From an uncultured Lachnospiraceae bacterium (GTDB lineage: Bacteria; Bacillota; Clostridia; Lachnospirales; Lachnospiraceae), in NCBI GenBank assembly GCA_910585635.1, contig CAJUFE010000014.1, forward strand, positions 1-64,000: a stretch of 64,000 nucleotides of DNA, given 5' to 3'. Both the position numbers and the translations under genes were made by a program. The notes under the pieces are model-generated. The model was not told the DNA's origin and did not search any database. It saw only the letters and a program-made list of their open reading frames with translations. This document shows positions 7,878 through 18,100 of this stretch, piece by piece (the first letter of the stretch is position 1; each line of letters starts with the position of its first letter).

Positions 7878-9611
7878 CTATCGATATCGCCACCCCGGAT
7901 AATATTTATTCTTTAGCATGCTCCCGTTCGCCCGTGCCCATCCCAGAGGGAAGTCCTCCAGGCAGACCAGACGCCAACCCAGGTTTTTCCCTTCGCTCTT
8001 ATCCGGCTCTTTCCCAGTCATCTTTTTCCCGACCTTCTTGCGCAGTCCATCTTTCATCCCGCCATCCCGCTCCACGCCATCTCCCGCCTCATCATAAAAG
8101 ATCGTCTCTCCCTTCAGATACCGGAGCACCCGCTCATCCTCATGGGAAAGCCGGAGCGCACAGGGGAGACCTTCTGGCTTTACGGCCATCGCCAGGGCCT
8201 GGCTGGGTTCGAACCGGCCCTTTTTAAGATCCCCTAGATAAAGGCCTGTGCGGAGGTAGCGGAGCTTTGCCTCCTCCGGGAAGCCCTCCGGCAGATAGAA
8301 CAGCTTGTCCTGGAGCTGGCGGACCCTCCCCGGCTCCAGCTGTAAGGCCAGGTCCAAGGACAGGTCCGCCAGGAACTCCTCAAGACCTGCCGGGATCCCC
8401 GTTCGATCTGTAGACGGATCAGCTTCCGCCGCTTTCCCATGTCTTCTTTTGTTCCCCGATGCAGTTGCCCGGTTGTGCTGCACTCCGCCGTTCTGTATCC
8501 CGCTGTCCTGTACTCGGCTGCTTTGTGCGTTTATCGCTCCTGCACTTACAGCCTGTGCGCCGACGTTCCGCATATGCGCCCCCGCTGCTCCCTTATCTGC
8601 CATATGCTCACCCTGTTCTCCTCCAACGCTCCCACAGGTCTTCTTACAGAGCAATGCCAGAAAATGCCCCTCCCCCTTGATCTTATGGGGAAAAAGGCGC
8701 AGCACGCCGGACAGGCCGAAGCCATCGGACGCGCCAGGAAAACCTGTCAGAGGCACCAGCTCCATCTCCGGAAAACGGGCCAGCAGCCACAGCACGTTCT
8801 CCTCGTCCTCTTTTTTCGAGAAGGTGCAGGTGGAATAGAGCAGGCAGCCCCCCGGCTTTAACAGCCTGACCGCCTGGCAGAGGATATCCCGCTGGAGCGG
8901 CGCATAGTAGTCCGGTCCACGCACCGCCCAGTCCTTGATCATATCCGGCTCCCGGCGGAGCATCCCTTCCCCAGAGCAGGGCGCGTCCACCAAGATCTTA
9001 TCGAAAAAGCCCGGCAGCGCCTCCGCCAGCTTTTGTGGGCTCTCGCTGGTGACACAGATGTTGCTGATCCCGAAAAGCTCCAGGTTTTTTAAAAGAGCTT
9101 TGGCGCGGGTATTGCTGATATCGTTGGCAAAGAGGAGGCCCTCCCCCTGCAGCCTCACGCCCAGCTCCGTGGCCTTTCCCCCCGGGGCCGCGCACAGATC
9201 CAGGACCCGGTCCCCCGGCTCCACCGGCAGGCGGCTGGCCGGGGTCATAGCGCTGGGCTCCTGGAGATAATAGAGCCCCGCATAGTAATAAGGATCCTTC
9301 GCCGCCGCCCAGCCTGGATCATAGTAGTATCCGTTCGCGGTCCAAGGGACCGGGGCCAGGAGCTTATCTATACGGTTAGGGTCCGCGTCTCTTTGTGGCC
9401 CGTTTTCCAGGAACGCCCCCTCCCTCCGCCCCAGACACGTTCCCCGGCTCTTTTCCAGAAGCGCGGCGAGCCGTAGGGGCGAGATCTTCCCCGTGTTCAC
9501 ACGGAGCCCCCTGTACCATGGCTGGGAAAATGACTCCAGATACGCAGGATATCCCTCTCCCAGCAGCTCTTCCATTTCCGTTAAAAATGCCTTCCACACG
9601 CCTTCTTCCAT
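7878..9611 (-). CDS. RsmB/NOP-family rRNA cytosine-C5 methyltransferase
   Basis: This SAM-dependent methyltransferase makes m5C in rRNA. SAM motif I is VLDLCAAPGGKAT (about residues 136-148). Both catalytic-pair cysteines are visible: C212 in DAPCSGEGM and C262 in STCTF. The domain order (short N-terminal RNA-binding part, methyltransferase core, C-terminal PUA-like extension ending near FPLGWARANG) matches the RsmF/YebU group. At ~577 residues it is longer than relatives, because residues ~325-403 form a Gln/Ala/Gly-rich linker, and a second Lys/Gly-rich stretch lies near residue 530. I choose the ATG at 9611 (AAAGGAG 5 bases before) over the GTG at 9626, which overlaps the preceding peptidase stop. 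The two genes are therefore closely coupled. Confidence 0.88.
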   Translation of the reverse strand: MEEGVWKAFLTEMEELLGEGYPAYLESFSQPWYRGLRVNTGKISPLRLAALLEKSRGTCLGRREGAFLENGPQRDADPNRIDKLLAPVPWTANGYYYDPGWAAAKDPYYYAGLYYLQEPSAMTPASRLPVEPGDRVLDLCAAPGGKATELGVRLQGEGLLFANDISNTRAKALLKNLELFGISNICVTSESPQKLAEALPGFFDKILVDAPCSGEGMLRREPDMIKDWAVRGPDYYAPLQRDILCQAVRLLKPGGCLLYSTCTFSKKEDEENVLWLLARFPEMELVPLTGFPGASDGFGLSGVLRLFPHKIKGEGHFLALLCKKTCGSVGGEQGEHMADKGAAGAHMRNVGAQAVSAGAINAQSSRVQDSGIQNGGVQHNRATASGNKRRHGKAAEADPSTDRTGIPAGLEEFLADLSLDLALQLEPGRVRQLQDKLFYLPEGFPEEAKLRYLRTGLYLGDLKKGRFEPSQALAMAVKPEGLPCALRLSHEDERVLRYLKGETIFYDEAGDGVERDGGMKDGLRKKVGKKMTGKEPDKSEGKNLGWRLVCLEDFPLGWARANGSMLKNKYYPGWRYR

Positions 9612-9622
9612 ACGCACTCCTT

Positions 9623-10459
9623 TCACCGATCCACCTCCCGGAGGGACCGCTCACTGTACCGCAGCACCCAGTAGGGATCGATACTGAGGCTTTCATAATG
9701 GTCTGTAGAGATAAAGATCCCCACATGGAGGCGGATCTCAAGGTTGCCCACGGTCCCCTCCTGGACACCGTACCCGGAATCTCCCATATAGCCCAGATGG
9801 CTCCCCGGGACCACCAGATCCCCCACCTCCCACTCCTCCCCGTACCCATAGAGATGGGCGTAATAAAAATACGCACCGGAGGGAGCCCGCACGCCGATCC
9901 GCCAGCCGTCCTTTTCCGACCAGCCCACCTCCTCCACCGTCCCCCCGGTCATGGACAGGACCGGATAGGTGCCCCGGGGCGCTCCGTCTCCCAGGATATC
10001 ACAGCCCTCATGGAGATGCTCTCCGCCATAGGTCCTGGCCTCCAGAAAGCTGTCCTCATAGGTGACAGGCGCCGCCCCCTCCCCGATCGAGGCAGGGACA
10101 GGGAAGCATCCGATGTCTGCAAAGACCATCTTGTAGGCATTTTTAAGCTTCCGGTATTCGATCGGCTTCCTCGCCAGGATGACCGCCTTTTGCAGGGACC
10201 AGCGGTCCAGCTCCTCCTTTGTCAGATGGGTCAGGTCATAGCTCTGCCCGATCATCAGCGTGGTCAGGCAGTCCAGATCCAGTCCCCCCTCACAGCCCGC
10301 TAAAAACACCTCTCCCAGCCTCATCTCACGGAAGGCGCGGGACTCCCAGGTATAGGCATCCAGCTGGTAGATATCCTCATTTTTCAAGAAATAGTCCGAG
10401 AGCGCGGCCTGGTAGGCTGAAAGGAGGCCGATCGCCAGCCAGATCCAGAGCATAACCAT
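9623..10459 (-). CDS. Membrane-anchored M23 (LytM-like) peptidase, possibly degenerate
   Basis: The 278-residue protein starts with a single hydrophobic anchor (MVMLWIWLAIGLLSAYQ) and ends in an M23 domain. Zinc ligands H150 and D154 are in HEGCD, and YYAHLYG supplies H202. The usual HxH pair reads R243-L-H245, so the ligand histidine is kept but the first histidine, thought to help catalysis, is arginine. It may therefore be a weak enzyme or a SpoIIQ-like structural protein. The start at 10459 is set by GGAGG six bases upstream. It is divergent from ylbJ and runs into the rRNA methyltransferase gene with an 11-bp gap. Confidence 0.75.
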   Translation of the reverse strand: MVMLWIWLAIGLLSAYQAALSDYFLKNEDIYQLDAYTWESRAFREMRLGEVFLAGCEGGLDLDCLTTLMIGQSYDLTHLTKEELDRWSLQKAVILARKPIEYRKLKNAYKMVFADIGCFPVPASIGEGAAPVTYEDSFLEARTYGGEHLHEGCDILGDGAPRGTYPVLSMTGGTVEEVGWSEKDGWRIGVRAPSGAYFYYAHLYGYGEEWEVGDLVVPGSHLGYMGDSGYGVQEGTVGNLEIRLHVGIFISTDHYESLSIDPYWVLRYSERSLREVDR

Positions 10460-10519
10460 GGCGCACCTCCACATATATTGTATGGACCATCTATATGCTG
10501 GAAGGACGGAGAAAAAAAC

Positions 10520-11665
10520 GTGAACAGAAGGAATGATCACGCAGGGACGACCGTGGGGCCAAACGTACCTGCAGGAGCAGCCCCAAGGACAGATCTGGGC
10601 CGATCAGCCGGGTATGGCACGCCTGTCGTCCCGGCCCTGGCTGTGGTCATGCTCCTGCTGCTCCTTTTTCCCAGGCTCTCCCTGGAAGGGGCGAGAAAGG
10701 GGCTGCTCCTCTGGTATCAGACCGTCCTCCCCACCCTGCTGCCCTTTATGGTATGTACAAACCTGGCGATCAGCATGAACGCCATGAAGCTTCTGACCGC
10801 CCCCTTTGCGCCCCTTTTAAAGAAGCTTTTTCGGTTATCCGACCCGGGCTGCTTTGTCCTGCTCAGCGGGATCTGCTGCGGCTATCCCATGGGGGCGAAA
10901 AACTGCAGCGACCTTTTGGAGCAGGGCTTTCTATCCCTCCCGGAGGCCCGCTGTCTCTATGCCGTCAGCAATTTCCCCAGCCCCATGTTCCTGGCCGGCT
11001 ATATGATGGCCAAGGCGTCACAGACTGCCGGAGCCTATCTGGTCCTGCCCTTCTGGAAGATCGCCGCGGCCGTCTACCTCCCGATCCTGCCCATGTTCTT
11101 TCTGGCTGCCAGGCTCTATGGCTTTCACAGAGAGTCCCCCATAGGGCGAGATGCCCGCCAGATAGGTCGGGAGGGCAATGATCCCCGGAGGGGTCAGAAG
11201 GGCCAGAAGGACAAACGCTCCTGGGGAGGCCAGGACCAAAAGGACACGGTCCCTTCCCACCCTCTCTCAAATGGATCGGCAGATCGGTCCGCTCCCACCC
11301 TTCCCCTGGACGAGGCCCTGTCCTCTTCCATCGCTGTGATGGTGAAGATCGGAGGGTATCTGATGCTGTTCTCTATCCTGGCCTGTTTTATCGGGCTCTT
11401 CGTTCCCCAGGACACCCTCCTGTCCTGTCTGCTGATCTCCATAGCGGAGATGACCACCGGCATGGAAGCAGCCGCCCAAAGAGTATGGGGCCTCCCCGGT
11501 GTGCTGCTGGTCTTGGGCGCCGGGACCTTCGGCGGTCTTTCCGGCGCTTTCCAAGTCAGGAGTGTAACAAAAAATGCCGGATGCTCTATCCGGCACTATA
11601 TCCTGTGGAAAACAGCCCACTGTCTGCTGGCCTGCCTTTTTCTGGTATTGCTGGCCCTTATCTAA
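10520..11665 (+). CDS. ylbJ: YlbJ-like nucleoside-recognition-domain membrane protein
   Basis: The 381-residue protein has the Gate (nucleoside recognition) architecture of YlbJ, a sporulation integral membrane protein in Bacillus: LEGARKGLLLWYQTVLPTLL, the repeat-like CGYPMGAKNCSDL, and a second gate half near the C-terminus (GTFGGLSGAFQVRSV). A GTG at 10520 is the probable start (AGGACGGAG about 8 bases before). An earlier TTG at 10478 lacks a site. Between residues ~205 and 265 there is a charged, low-complexity insertion (Arg/Gly/Gln/Lys/Asp-rich) in a predicted cytoplasmic loop. In Bacillus ylbH (rsmD), ylbI (coaD) and ylbJ are adjacent; here the three remain neighbours, but ylbJ is inverted. 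Confidence 0.8.
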   Translation: MNRRNDHAGTTVGPNVPAGAAPRTDLGRSAGYGTPVVPALAVVMLLLLLFPRLSLEGARKGLLLWYQTVLPTLLPFMVCTNLAISMNAMKLLTAPFAPLLKKLFRLSDPGCFVLLSGICCGYPMGAKNCSDLLEQGFLSLPEARCLYAVSNFPSPMFLAGYMMAKASQTAGAYLVLPFWKIAAAVYLPILPMFFLAARLYGFHRESPIGRDARQIGREGNDPRRGQKGQKDKRSWGGQDQKDTVPSHPLSNGSADRSAPTLPLDEALSSSIAVMVKIGGYLMLFSILACFIGLFVPQDTLLSCLLISIAEMTTGMEAAAQRVWGLPGVLLVLGAGTFGGLSGAFQVRSVTKNAGCSIRHYILWKTAHCLLACLFLVLLALI

Positions 11666-11667
11666 CG

Positions 11668-11696
11668 CGGCGGACCGCTTTCCCATCGATCCGCCG
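11668..11696. terminator. Hairpin after ylbJ
   Basis: CGGCGGA pairs with TCCGCCG across 15 bases, starting 3 bases after the ylbJ stop and followed by GGGCATTTT. It lies between convergent genes. Confidence 0.45.
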
Positions 11697-11763
11697 GGCA
11701 TTTTCTATGTAAGGCCTTTTCTATGGCAGCATACGCCTGCAAAGGCAGGGTCCAACGTTGATA

Positions 11764-12333
11764 TCAGCTCTTCCCTTCCTCCGTCCCATTCTCCTGAACG
11801 CCGCCCGCCAGCTCATTGCGGTTGGAGGATACGATATCATAGCTGGACTGCATGGAAGTCAGGAAGGCGTCAAAACGGCCTTTCGCCCCGTCGATGGTAT
11901 GGTTGATGATGGTCTGGAGGCTGCGCAGCATATCATCGGTATACTGGACCGCGCCCTGCCGGATGTTATTGGCATCGTTGACCGCGTTCTCCACGATGGC
12001 CTGGGCCTGGACATTCGCCTGCTCGATCACCTCATTGGCATTGGAATAGGCCCGCTGCATGATCTCATGCTCGTTCACCAGCTCATTGGTCTGGGCTGTG
12101 GCTTCGGCGACCATGGTATCGGCCTGGCTCCTGGCTTCGCTCAAGATCGCCTCCTGGTTGCTGATGATCTTCTGGTACTGCTTGATCTCATCTGGGATGC
12201 GCAGCCTGAGCTCCACCAAAAGCTCCTCCAGTTCCTCTTTATTCACTAAGATCTTCGTCGTAGACAGCGGCTGATATTTGCAGCTGTCGATATACTCCTC
12301 GATCTCATCGATCAATTGTTCGATCCTGCTCAT
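11764..12333 (-). CDS. Coiled-coil protein (V-ATPase subunit H-like / DivIVA-like)
   Basis: The 189-residue protein is almost entirely amphipathic helix: Glu/Gln/Ala-rich heptads from about residue 50 to 150 (EARSQADTMVAEATAQTNEL and similar), with no membrane segment and no ATP site. Such proteins next to coaD and rsmD in Lachnospiraceae are often labelled ATPase or V-type subunit H. I trust only the coiled coil, not an enzymatic function. A DivIVA- or stalk-like structural role is possible. GAGGAGAG precedes the ATG. It is downstream of coaD with a 69-bp gap, so probably cotranscribed. Confidence 0.7.
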   Translation of the reverse strand: MSRIEQLIDEIEEYIDSCKYQPLSTTKILVNKEELEELLVELRLRIPDEIKQYQKIISNQEAILSEARSQADTMVAEATAQTNELVNEHEIMQRAYSNANEVIEQANVQAQAIVENAVNDANNIRQGAVQYTDDMLRSLQTIINHTIDGAKGRFDAFLTSMQSSYDIVSSNRNELAGGVQENGTEEGKS

Positions 12334-12402
12334 GATACACTCTCCTCACTTTTCCTCCGCCTGATGCGGCATTTTCCCTATTATCTGTCCATCTTCGTCC
12401 GT

Positions 12403-12885
12403 TCACCGTCTTTTATATTTTGCAAGGACCCGCTCTGCGATCTGGGGGTGTAAAAATTCCGAGATATCTCCGCCCAGAGAGGCGATCTCCTTCACGATGC
12501 TGGAGCTCAGATAGGAATATTTCAAGCTGGTAGCCAAAAACATGGTATCGATCTCTGGGGCGATGACCCGATTGGTCTGGGCCAGCTGGAGCTCATACTC
12601 AAAATCCGTAACAGCCCGCAGTCCGCGGATCATCACATTAGCATGGTTCTGACGGGCAAATTCGATCGTAAGGCCGTCAAAACACTGGATCTCGACATTG
12701 GCAAGGTCTGCGGTGACGCTCTTTAACATCTCCACCCGCTCCTCGATCGAAAAAAGAGGATGCTTGGCTCCATTGTGCAGGACACCGATCACAAGGCGGT
12801 CCATGATCTGGGCGGACCTTACGATGATATCGTAATGTCCCAGGGTGACCGGGTCAAAGCTGCCCGGATATACGGCTACTGACAT
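12403..12885 (-). CDS. coaD: Phosphopantetheine adenylyltransferase
   Basis: CoaD catalyses the penultimate step of coenzyme A synthesis, ATP + 4'-phosphopantetheine to dephospho-CoA. The 160-residue length is standard. The nucleotidyltransferase motif PGSFDPVTLGH (residues 7-17) and the C-terminal YSYLSSSIVKEIA signature are intact, as is RGLRAVTDFEYELQ in the middle. AAGGAG lies 8 bases before the ATG. It follows rsmD by 49 bp, the usual rsmD-coaD arrangement. Confidence 0.97.
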   Translation of the reverse strand: MSVAVYPGSFDPVTLGHYDIIVRSAQIMDRLVIGVLHNGAKHPLFSIEERVEMLKSVTADLANVEIQCFDGLTIEFARQNHANVMIRGLRAVTDFEYELQLAQTNRVIAPEIDTMFLATSLKYSYLSSSIVKEIASLGGDISEFLHPQIAERVLAKYKRR

Positions 12886-12934
12886 CTAACACGCTCCTTC
12901 TGTCTTTACATAACTGTTCAGATACCCTGAACGG

Positions 12935-13489
12935 TTACGTCTTTACAACAAAAACATGCTGGTTGGTCTTATATATCTTGCGTTTGAGGATCTGCCAGCC
13001 CATGGGCTCGATCCAGCTGGTATCTGTCTGTTTCGATGCCTCGACGATCACCGTGGTATCCGGGCCGGCCAGACAGGAGGTGGTCAGATAGTTGAACACG
13101 GCACGTTCCAGCTGCTGATCGTAGGGCGGATCCATGAAGATCAGGTCAAATGCCTTTCCGTCAGCCTCCAGCCTTTTAAGTGCCCCCATCACATCCATGG
13201 CCAGCACCAGGGCCCGGTCCTTTAGATGGGTGGTCTCCAGATTCTCCCGTATACACGCAAGAGCCCGCGGCGCATCCTCCACGAACACCGCCATCGAAGC
13301 GCCGCGGCTCAAAGCCTCGATCCCGATCGCTCCGCTGCCGGCGAACAGGTCCAAAAATGAACATCCGGCCAGCTGGTACTGGAGCATATTGAACAAGGTT
13401 TCCTTTATCCGGTCTGTCGTCGGCCTGGTATCCATCCCCTCCACGGTCTTTAAGATCAGATGCCGGGCACTCCCCGCGATCACTCTCAT
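12935..13489 (-). CDS. rsmD: 16S rRNA (guanine-966-N2) methyltransferase
   Basis: RsmD methylates G966 of 16S rRNA using SAM. The protein begins MRVIAGSARHL, the family start. It then shows RPTTDRIKETLFNML, SAM motif I FLDLFAGSGAIGIEALSRG (about residues 44-62) and the catalytic DPPY (LIFMDPPYD). I use the ATG at 13489 (GAGGGGGA upstream), not the longer frame to 13543; the product is then 184 residues, matching the family. It is first in an rsmD-coaD-coiled-coil transcript. Confidence 0.95.
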   Translation of the reverse strand: MRVIAGSARHLILKTVEGMDTRPTTDRIKETLFNMLQYQLAGCSFLDLFAGSGAIGIEALSRGASMAVFVEDAPRALACIRENLETTHLKDRALVLAMDVMGALKRLEADGKAFDLIFMDPPYDQQLERAVFNYLTTSCLAGPDTTVIVEASKQTDTSWIEPMGWQILKRKIYKTNQHVFVVKT

Positions 13490-13576
13490 AGCATCCCCCT
13501 CACTTATAGATCCTAGTATAATATGGATGACCGAGAAGTACAAGGGATTTTTCGAATGTTTTAAAAAATGCCCTTA

Positions 13577-13607
13577 AGGGAGCTCCTGCTATCTGCAGAA
13601 GCTCCCT
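13577..13607 (-). terminator. Intrinsic terminator of the symporter gene
   Basis: AGGGAGCT plus CTGC pairs with GCAG plus AGCTCCCT around a 5-base loop. On the minus strand it is followed by a run of six T 8 bases later. It lies 86 bases after the symporter stop. Confidence 0.6.
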
Positions 13608-13692
13608 GGTCTTAGAGTATGTGGGGTCTGACCTGGACCGGTCAGTTATCGTAGCAAAATGTGTGAGCAGGTACCCGTGAACAGGACCTCCC

Positions 13693-15084
13693 TTACAGAA
13701 CAGCCTGCCTCTTTGCCTCGATGGCGGCATTGGCCTGTTCAACTTTCAGCTTGGACAGCAGGAAGGCGATCAGCAGGTTGATGAGCATGGGGATCCAAAG
13801 GTACATGAAGTAGAGCATGTTGATACAGGAGTCGGCCTGGGTGGGCATATTGGCCACATAGCCGCTGGCGGCCAGCATCCATCCGGCCAGGGCGGTGCCG
13901 ATGCCCCCTCCGATCTTCACCCCTAAGGAGGTGCAGGAATACATGGTCCCGTCGATCCGTTTGCCCTTGGTCAGGAAGGTGTATTCGGAGCAGGAGGCGA
14001 TCAGGGCGTTCAGGTCGCCCTGGAGGGGGCTCATGCCTATAGCGGCTATCCCAGAGAAGACCAGCATCATGGGGATATTGCCCAGATAGCCGCCTGCCAC
14101 CACCAGGCCCCGGGCGATGGTGGCCAGGAGATAGCCCGTCAGATTGATCGTATACATCCCGTTCATCTTTTTGACCAGTATAGGGGTCATGACCAGCCCC
14201 AGGATCATAGGGATGTTGATCGCCATGGAAAATACGCCGAGGAGCGAGGCATTTCCCAGGATATAGGTCATAAAATAGATCCCCATGTTCAGGGTGGCGG
14301 TATAGATCTGGGTCAGGATATAGACACAGCAGATGATGATATAAAACTTATTCGCCGCCAGCAGACGGGCCGCGTCGCCCAGACTGTACTTTTCCTTTTT
14401 GCTGTCGGCTGTACCGCCCTCTCCCGGGCCGTCGGTCCCCTCTGCCAGCTCCTTAGGCGAAAGCTCCCGGACCGATAAGGTGGAAAGGGAATTGACCACC
14501 AGGCCGATGACGGCATAGATGATCGCCACGGTGCGCCAGCCGGCCGCTCCGCCGCCCAGGCTCTTCACAAAGTCCACCGTGACCGTCTGGATCAGGAGGC
14601 TGGTGCCAAAGGCGAACATAAAACGGATCGAACCCATCTGGACCCGCTCCCCGCCATTTTTCGTGATCAGGGCGGTCAATGCGGAGTAGGCGATATTGTT
14701 GGCTGTGTAGAATACCGCGTTCAGCAGGGTATAGGCGATGAAGAACCAAGCGTACTTAGCTCCTTCCCCCAGGCTGGCAGGGATGGCGAATATCCCGATC
14801 AGTGTGGCCGCGCAGCCGAAATACCCCCAGAACATCCAGGGACGTGCCTTTCCCATCCGTGTGTGGGTCTTATCGATCATGGAGCCGAAGAAGATATCCG
14901 TCACGCCGTCAAAAAGCTTGGAGAACATCATCAGCGTCCCCACGATCCCCGCATTTAACCCCACCGTATCCGTCAGATAGATCATCACAAAGGAAGACAG
15001 CAGCGCATAGACCACATTTCCCGCCACATCTCCCGAGCCATATCCCACTTTATTGTACCACTTTAAATACGTTCTCTCTTTCAT
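13693..15084 (-). CDS. GPH-family sugar:cation symporter
   Basis: The 463-residue protein has about 12 hydrophobic segments and belongs to the glycoside-pentoside-hexuronide:cation symporter family (MelB/LacS type) of the major facilitator superfamily. The N-terminal KVGYGSGDVAGNVVYALL and the loop 2-3 motif MIDKTHTRMGKARPW, with the family's conserved Asp and Arg, are clear. There is no C-terminal EIIA domain, so it is MelB-like and not LacS-like. It lies 38 bp after the beta-galactosidase gene and is surely cotranscribed, so a beta-galactoside is the likely substrate. Confidence 0.92.
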   Translation of the reverse strand: MKERTYLKWYNKVGYGSGDVAGNVVYALLSSFVMIYLTDTVGLNAGIVGTLMMFSKLFDGVTDIFFGSMIDKTHTRMGKARPWMFWGYFGCAATLIGIFAIPASLGEGAKYAWFFIAYTLLNAVFYTANNIAYSALTALITKNGGERVQMGSIRFMFAFGTSLLIQTVTVDFVKSLGGGAAGWRTVAIIYAVIGLVVNSLSTLSVRELSPKELAEGTDGPGEGGTADSKKEKYSLGDAARLLAANKFYIIICCVYILTQIYTATLNMGIYFMTYILGNASLLGVFSMAINIPMILGLVMTPILVKKMNGMYTINLTGYLLATIARGLVVAGGYLGNIPMMLVFSGIAAIGMSPLQGDLNALIASCSEYTFLTKGKRIDGTMYSCTSLGVKIGGGIGTALAGWMLAASGYVANMPTQADSCINMLYFMYLWIPMLINLLIAFLLSKLKVEQANAAIEAKRQAVL

Positions 15085-15122
15085 CCTGTCCTCTCTCCTT
15101 TCCTCTCATCGTACCCTGTCCT

Positions 15123-18100
15123 CTAGCTCCTAAAGGGGATCAGCCGGAGCCGGTAGCAAAATGCCTCTTCATCTAACTGGTACTGCCTGGCCAGCTGCGG
15201 ACCGCAGCTGTTGGAACCGATGCCGCTCTGGCCATAGTCCAGGCACAGGACCGTATGACCGGAGGGGATCAGCTCAAAGTTGTGCTTTTTCCCGGCCAGC
15301 TCCTCCTGGGTGTAGACCGACGCGTTAAAAGCAAAGCTTGCGGGGGCGACAGCGATGATGCCATGTCGATCCCCCTGCAGCTTGACATAGCTGCAGTCGT
15401 GATGGCTCCCGTTCTCCTGGGGGCGGATGTAGTCCTCATGGAGATCCGCCACCCGGCTGCGGAAGATGCCGTGATAGGACGCCCTGCACTTATCCCGGTA
15501 GCTCTCATGAGGCCCCAGCCCGCAATAGGTGACCTGATCCATCTCCTGGTCCAGGAACAGCCGCAGACCGTAGCGTGGGAGGTAGGGGAACTCCGGATCC
15601 TTCTCCACCGCCATCTCCATATCGATCCGTCCATCCTGCCACACCGTCCAGGTAGTCTGGATGGAGAGGATCCGCTGCACCGTGGGCGCGGTCATGGACA
15701 TGGCGCTGCAGATCTGGGTCCACTCCTCTCCTGTCCTGTAAGTAGTCTGGTAGGCGCGGGCAGAGGCCTGGTCATAATGAGCCCGCAGCCACTCCAGCTT
15801 GCAGTACTGATCGTTATCTGTGGGCGCACGCCAGATGTTCAGCTCCATCGGTGCATCCAAAAGCTTCTTGCCCTGGTACCGGAGCTGGTCAAAAAGGCCG
15901 GTGCGTTCATCGTACCGATACTGGAAGCTGTCTCCTTGCAAGATCAGATAAGGGCCATCCTCTTTTACCTGTACACTGTGATCTTCGACCCGATCGTGGC
16001 TGCCCTCGGTCTGCACACTGCTGCTCTTGGCCCGTTCATTGTCCTCCACGACCTGTGACCGGTTGCTCTCCTCCATGCCAAAGCCTTCCAAAAGCCCCAG
16101 GACTGTCTGGTCCCGGCTGTCCTGGCTGTCCAATAAGAGCTCGTCAAAGCCCAGCACATGCCCGGCCGGGCAGAAACCCTTCCGTTCCTTCTGATGATAG
16201 ACCAGCCGGAGATAAGCCTTCCCTTTTTCCGGGATATGATACGCCAGCTTGACCCTGCCGTCCTCGTGGGGCGAGATCGGAGGACAGTCGATCCGTCCGC
16301 TCTCCAGGAGCCGCCCGTCACAGACCAGCTCCCAGCCGATCTCCAGATAGCCCCCCAGGTCTGTAAAGTCCAGGTAGTTATGGATACAGACCGTTTTTGT
16401 CTCTTGGTCCAGGCCGGTCGCCCGCGCAGGCCGATGCACGTTCTTATATTCCAGAAGCCCGGTATGGGGCCTCCGGTCCGGATAGACCAGCCCGTCCATA
16501 CAGAAGTTCCCGTCATGGATCTGCTCCCCGTGGTCCCCGCCGTAGAGATACCGCTCCTTCCCGTTCTCGGCAGGCCCGTGGGCGATCCCGTGGTCACACC
16601 ATTCCCAGACAAAACCGCCGCACATCAACGGTTCCCGCTGGAACACCTGGAAATAGTCCTCCAGATCCCCAGGGCCATTGCCCATGGCGTGGCAGTATTC
16701 GCACAGAAGGAAGGGCTTGTCCGGCTCATCCTGCAGATAGGCGTCGATCTCCTCAAAGGAAGGGTACATCCGGCTGTATAGGTCTAGGTCGGAATAGTCG
16801 TATCGCTTCTTGTCACTGCGGTAGAGGGCGCTCTCGTAATGGGTCAGACGGCTGGGGTCGAAGGCCTTGGTCCATCGCAGGCCTGCTTCAAAGTTGCAGC
16901 CATAAGCGCTCTCGTTCCCCATGGACCAGATGACCACACAGGGACGGTTTTTGTCTCGATGGACGCACTTCCAGATCCGGTCTAAGATCGCTTCCCCAAA
17001 TGCCGGATCGTCCGCGATCGGCTCGTTCCACCGTTTGCTCTTATAGGCAAAGTCATCCTCCCTGTAGTACAGCTCCACCGGCCCGTGGCTCTCCACATCC
17101 GCCTCATCGATCACCAGAAAGCCGTAGCGGTCACAGAGCTGGTAAAAGACCGGGGCATTGGGATAGTGGCTGGTACGTATCGCGTTAACGTTGTGCTGCG
17201 CCATCAGGGCCAGATCCGCCTTCATCTGCTCCATACTGATCGTAGAGCCGGTCACCGGGTCGGAGTCGTGACGGTCCACCCCCCGGAATTTGATCGGCAC
17301 CCCGTTAAGATGGACGATCCTGTCCTTGATCTGGATCTGACGGATCCCGATCCGGTCCACGATCGTCTCCCTCGCCGTCTCGATCTGTAAAAGGTACAGA
17401 TGCGGATCCTCCGGGCTCCACAGCACGGGATGAAAGATCGTAAGCTCCGCCCGGATAAGAGATCCGTTCTCCCGCGGCTTTTGGCCCGCGGTACAAGTAC
17501 CGATCACCGCCTTTCCTGTCTGGTCCAGGATCTGGAGCTTCGTGGGGACTGCCTGGTCCAGATAGGTCAGATCCACGGTGACCCGGGCCTGTTTTTGATC
17601 TTCATCCAGTTCAGTCCGGACAAAATAGTCATAGACGAAGGCTTCGGGACGTTTCAGCAGATACACATCCCGGAAGATCCCGCTCATCCGGAACTTATCC
17701 TGGTCTTCTAAGTAGCTCCCGTCGCACCATTTCAGCACCAGCACAGCCAGACGGTTCTCCCCCTCTTTTATGTACGGGGTCACATCAAACTCGCTGGTGG
17801 CGTGGGAGACCTGGCTGTAGCCCACGTAGTGTCCGTTGAGCCACACATAAAAGCAGGAGTCCACCCCCTCGAAGTCCAGATAGGCCCTGGGGGCCCCCGG
17901 GTCCTTTTCATAAAGGAAGTCATGGACATATGCACCGCAGGGGTCATCCTGGGGTACATAGGGCGGGTCAAAGGGGAATGGGTAGCGGATGTTGGTATAT
18001 TGGTGGGTATCGACCCCGTACATCTGCCATACACCCGGCACCGTCACCTCGTCATAGTCTCCTGCATCATATCCGGTCTGGTAAAATGGCTCCTTAAGGA

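Noticed and set aside
9395..10303. 302-codon frame on the plus strand
   Set aside because: It is antisense to the M23 and methyltransferase genes, Pro/Arg-rich and without motifs.
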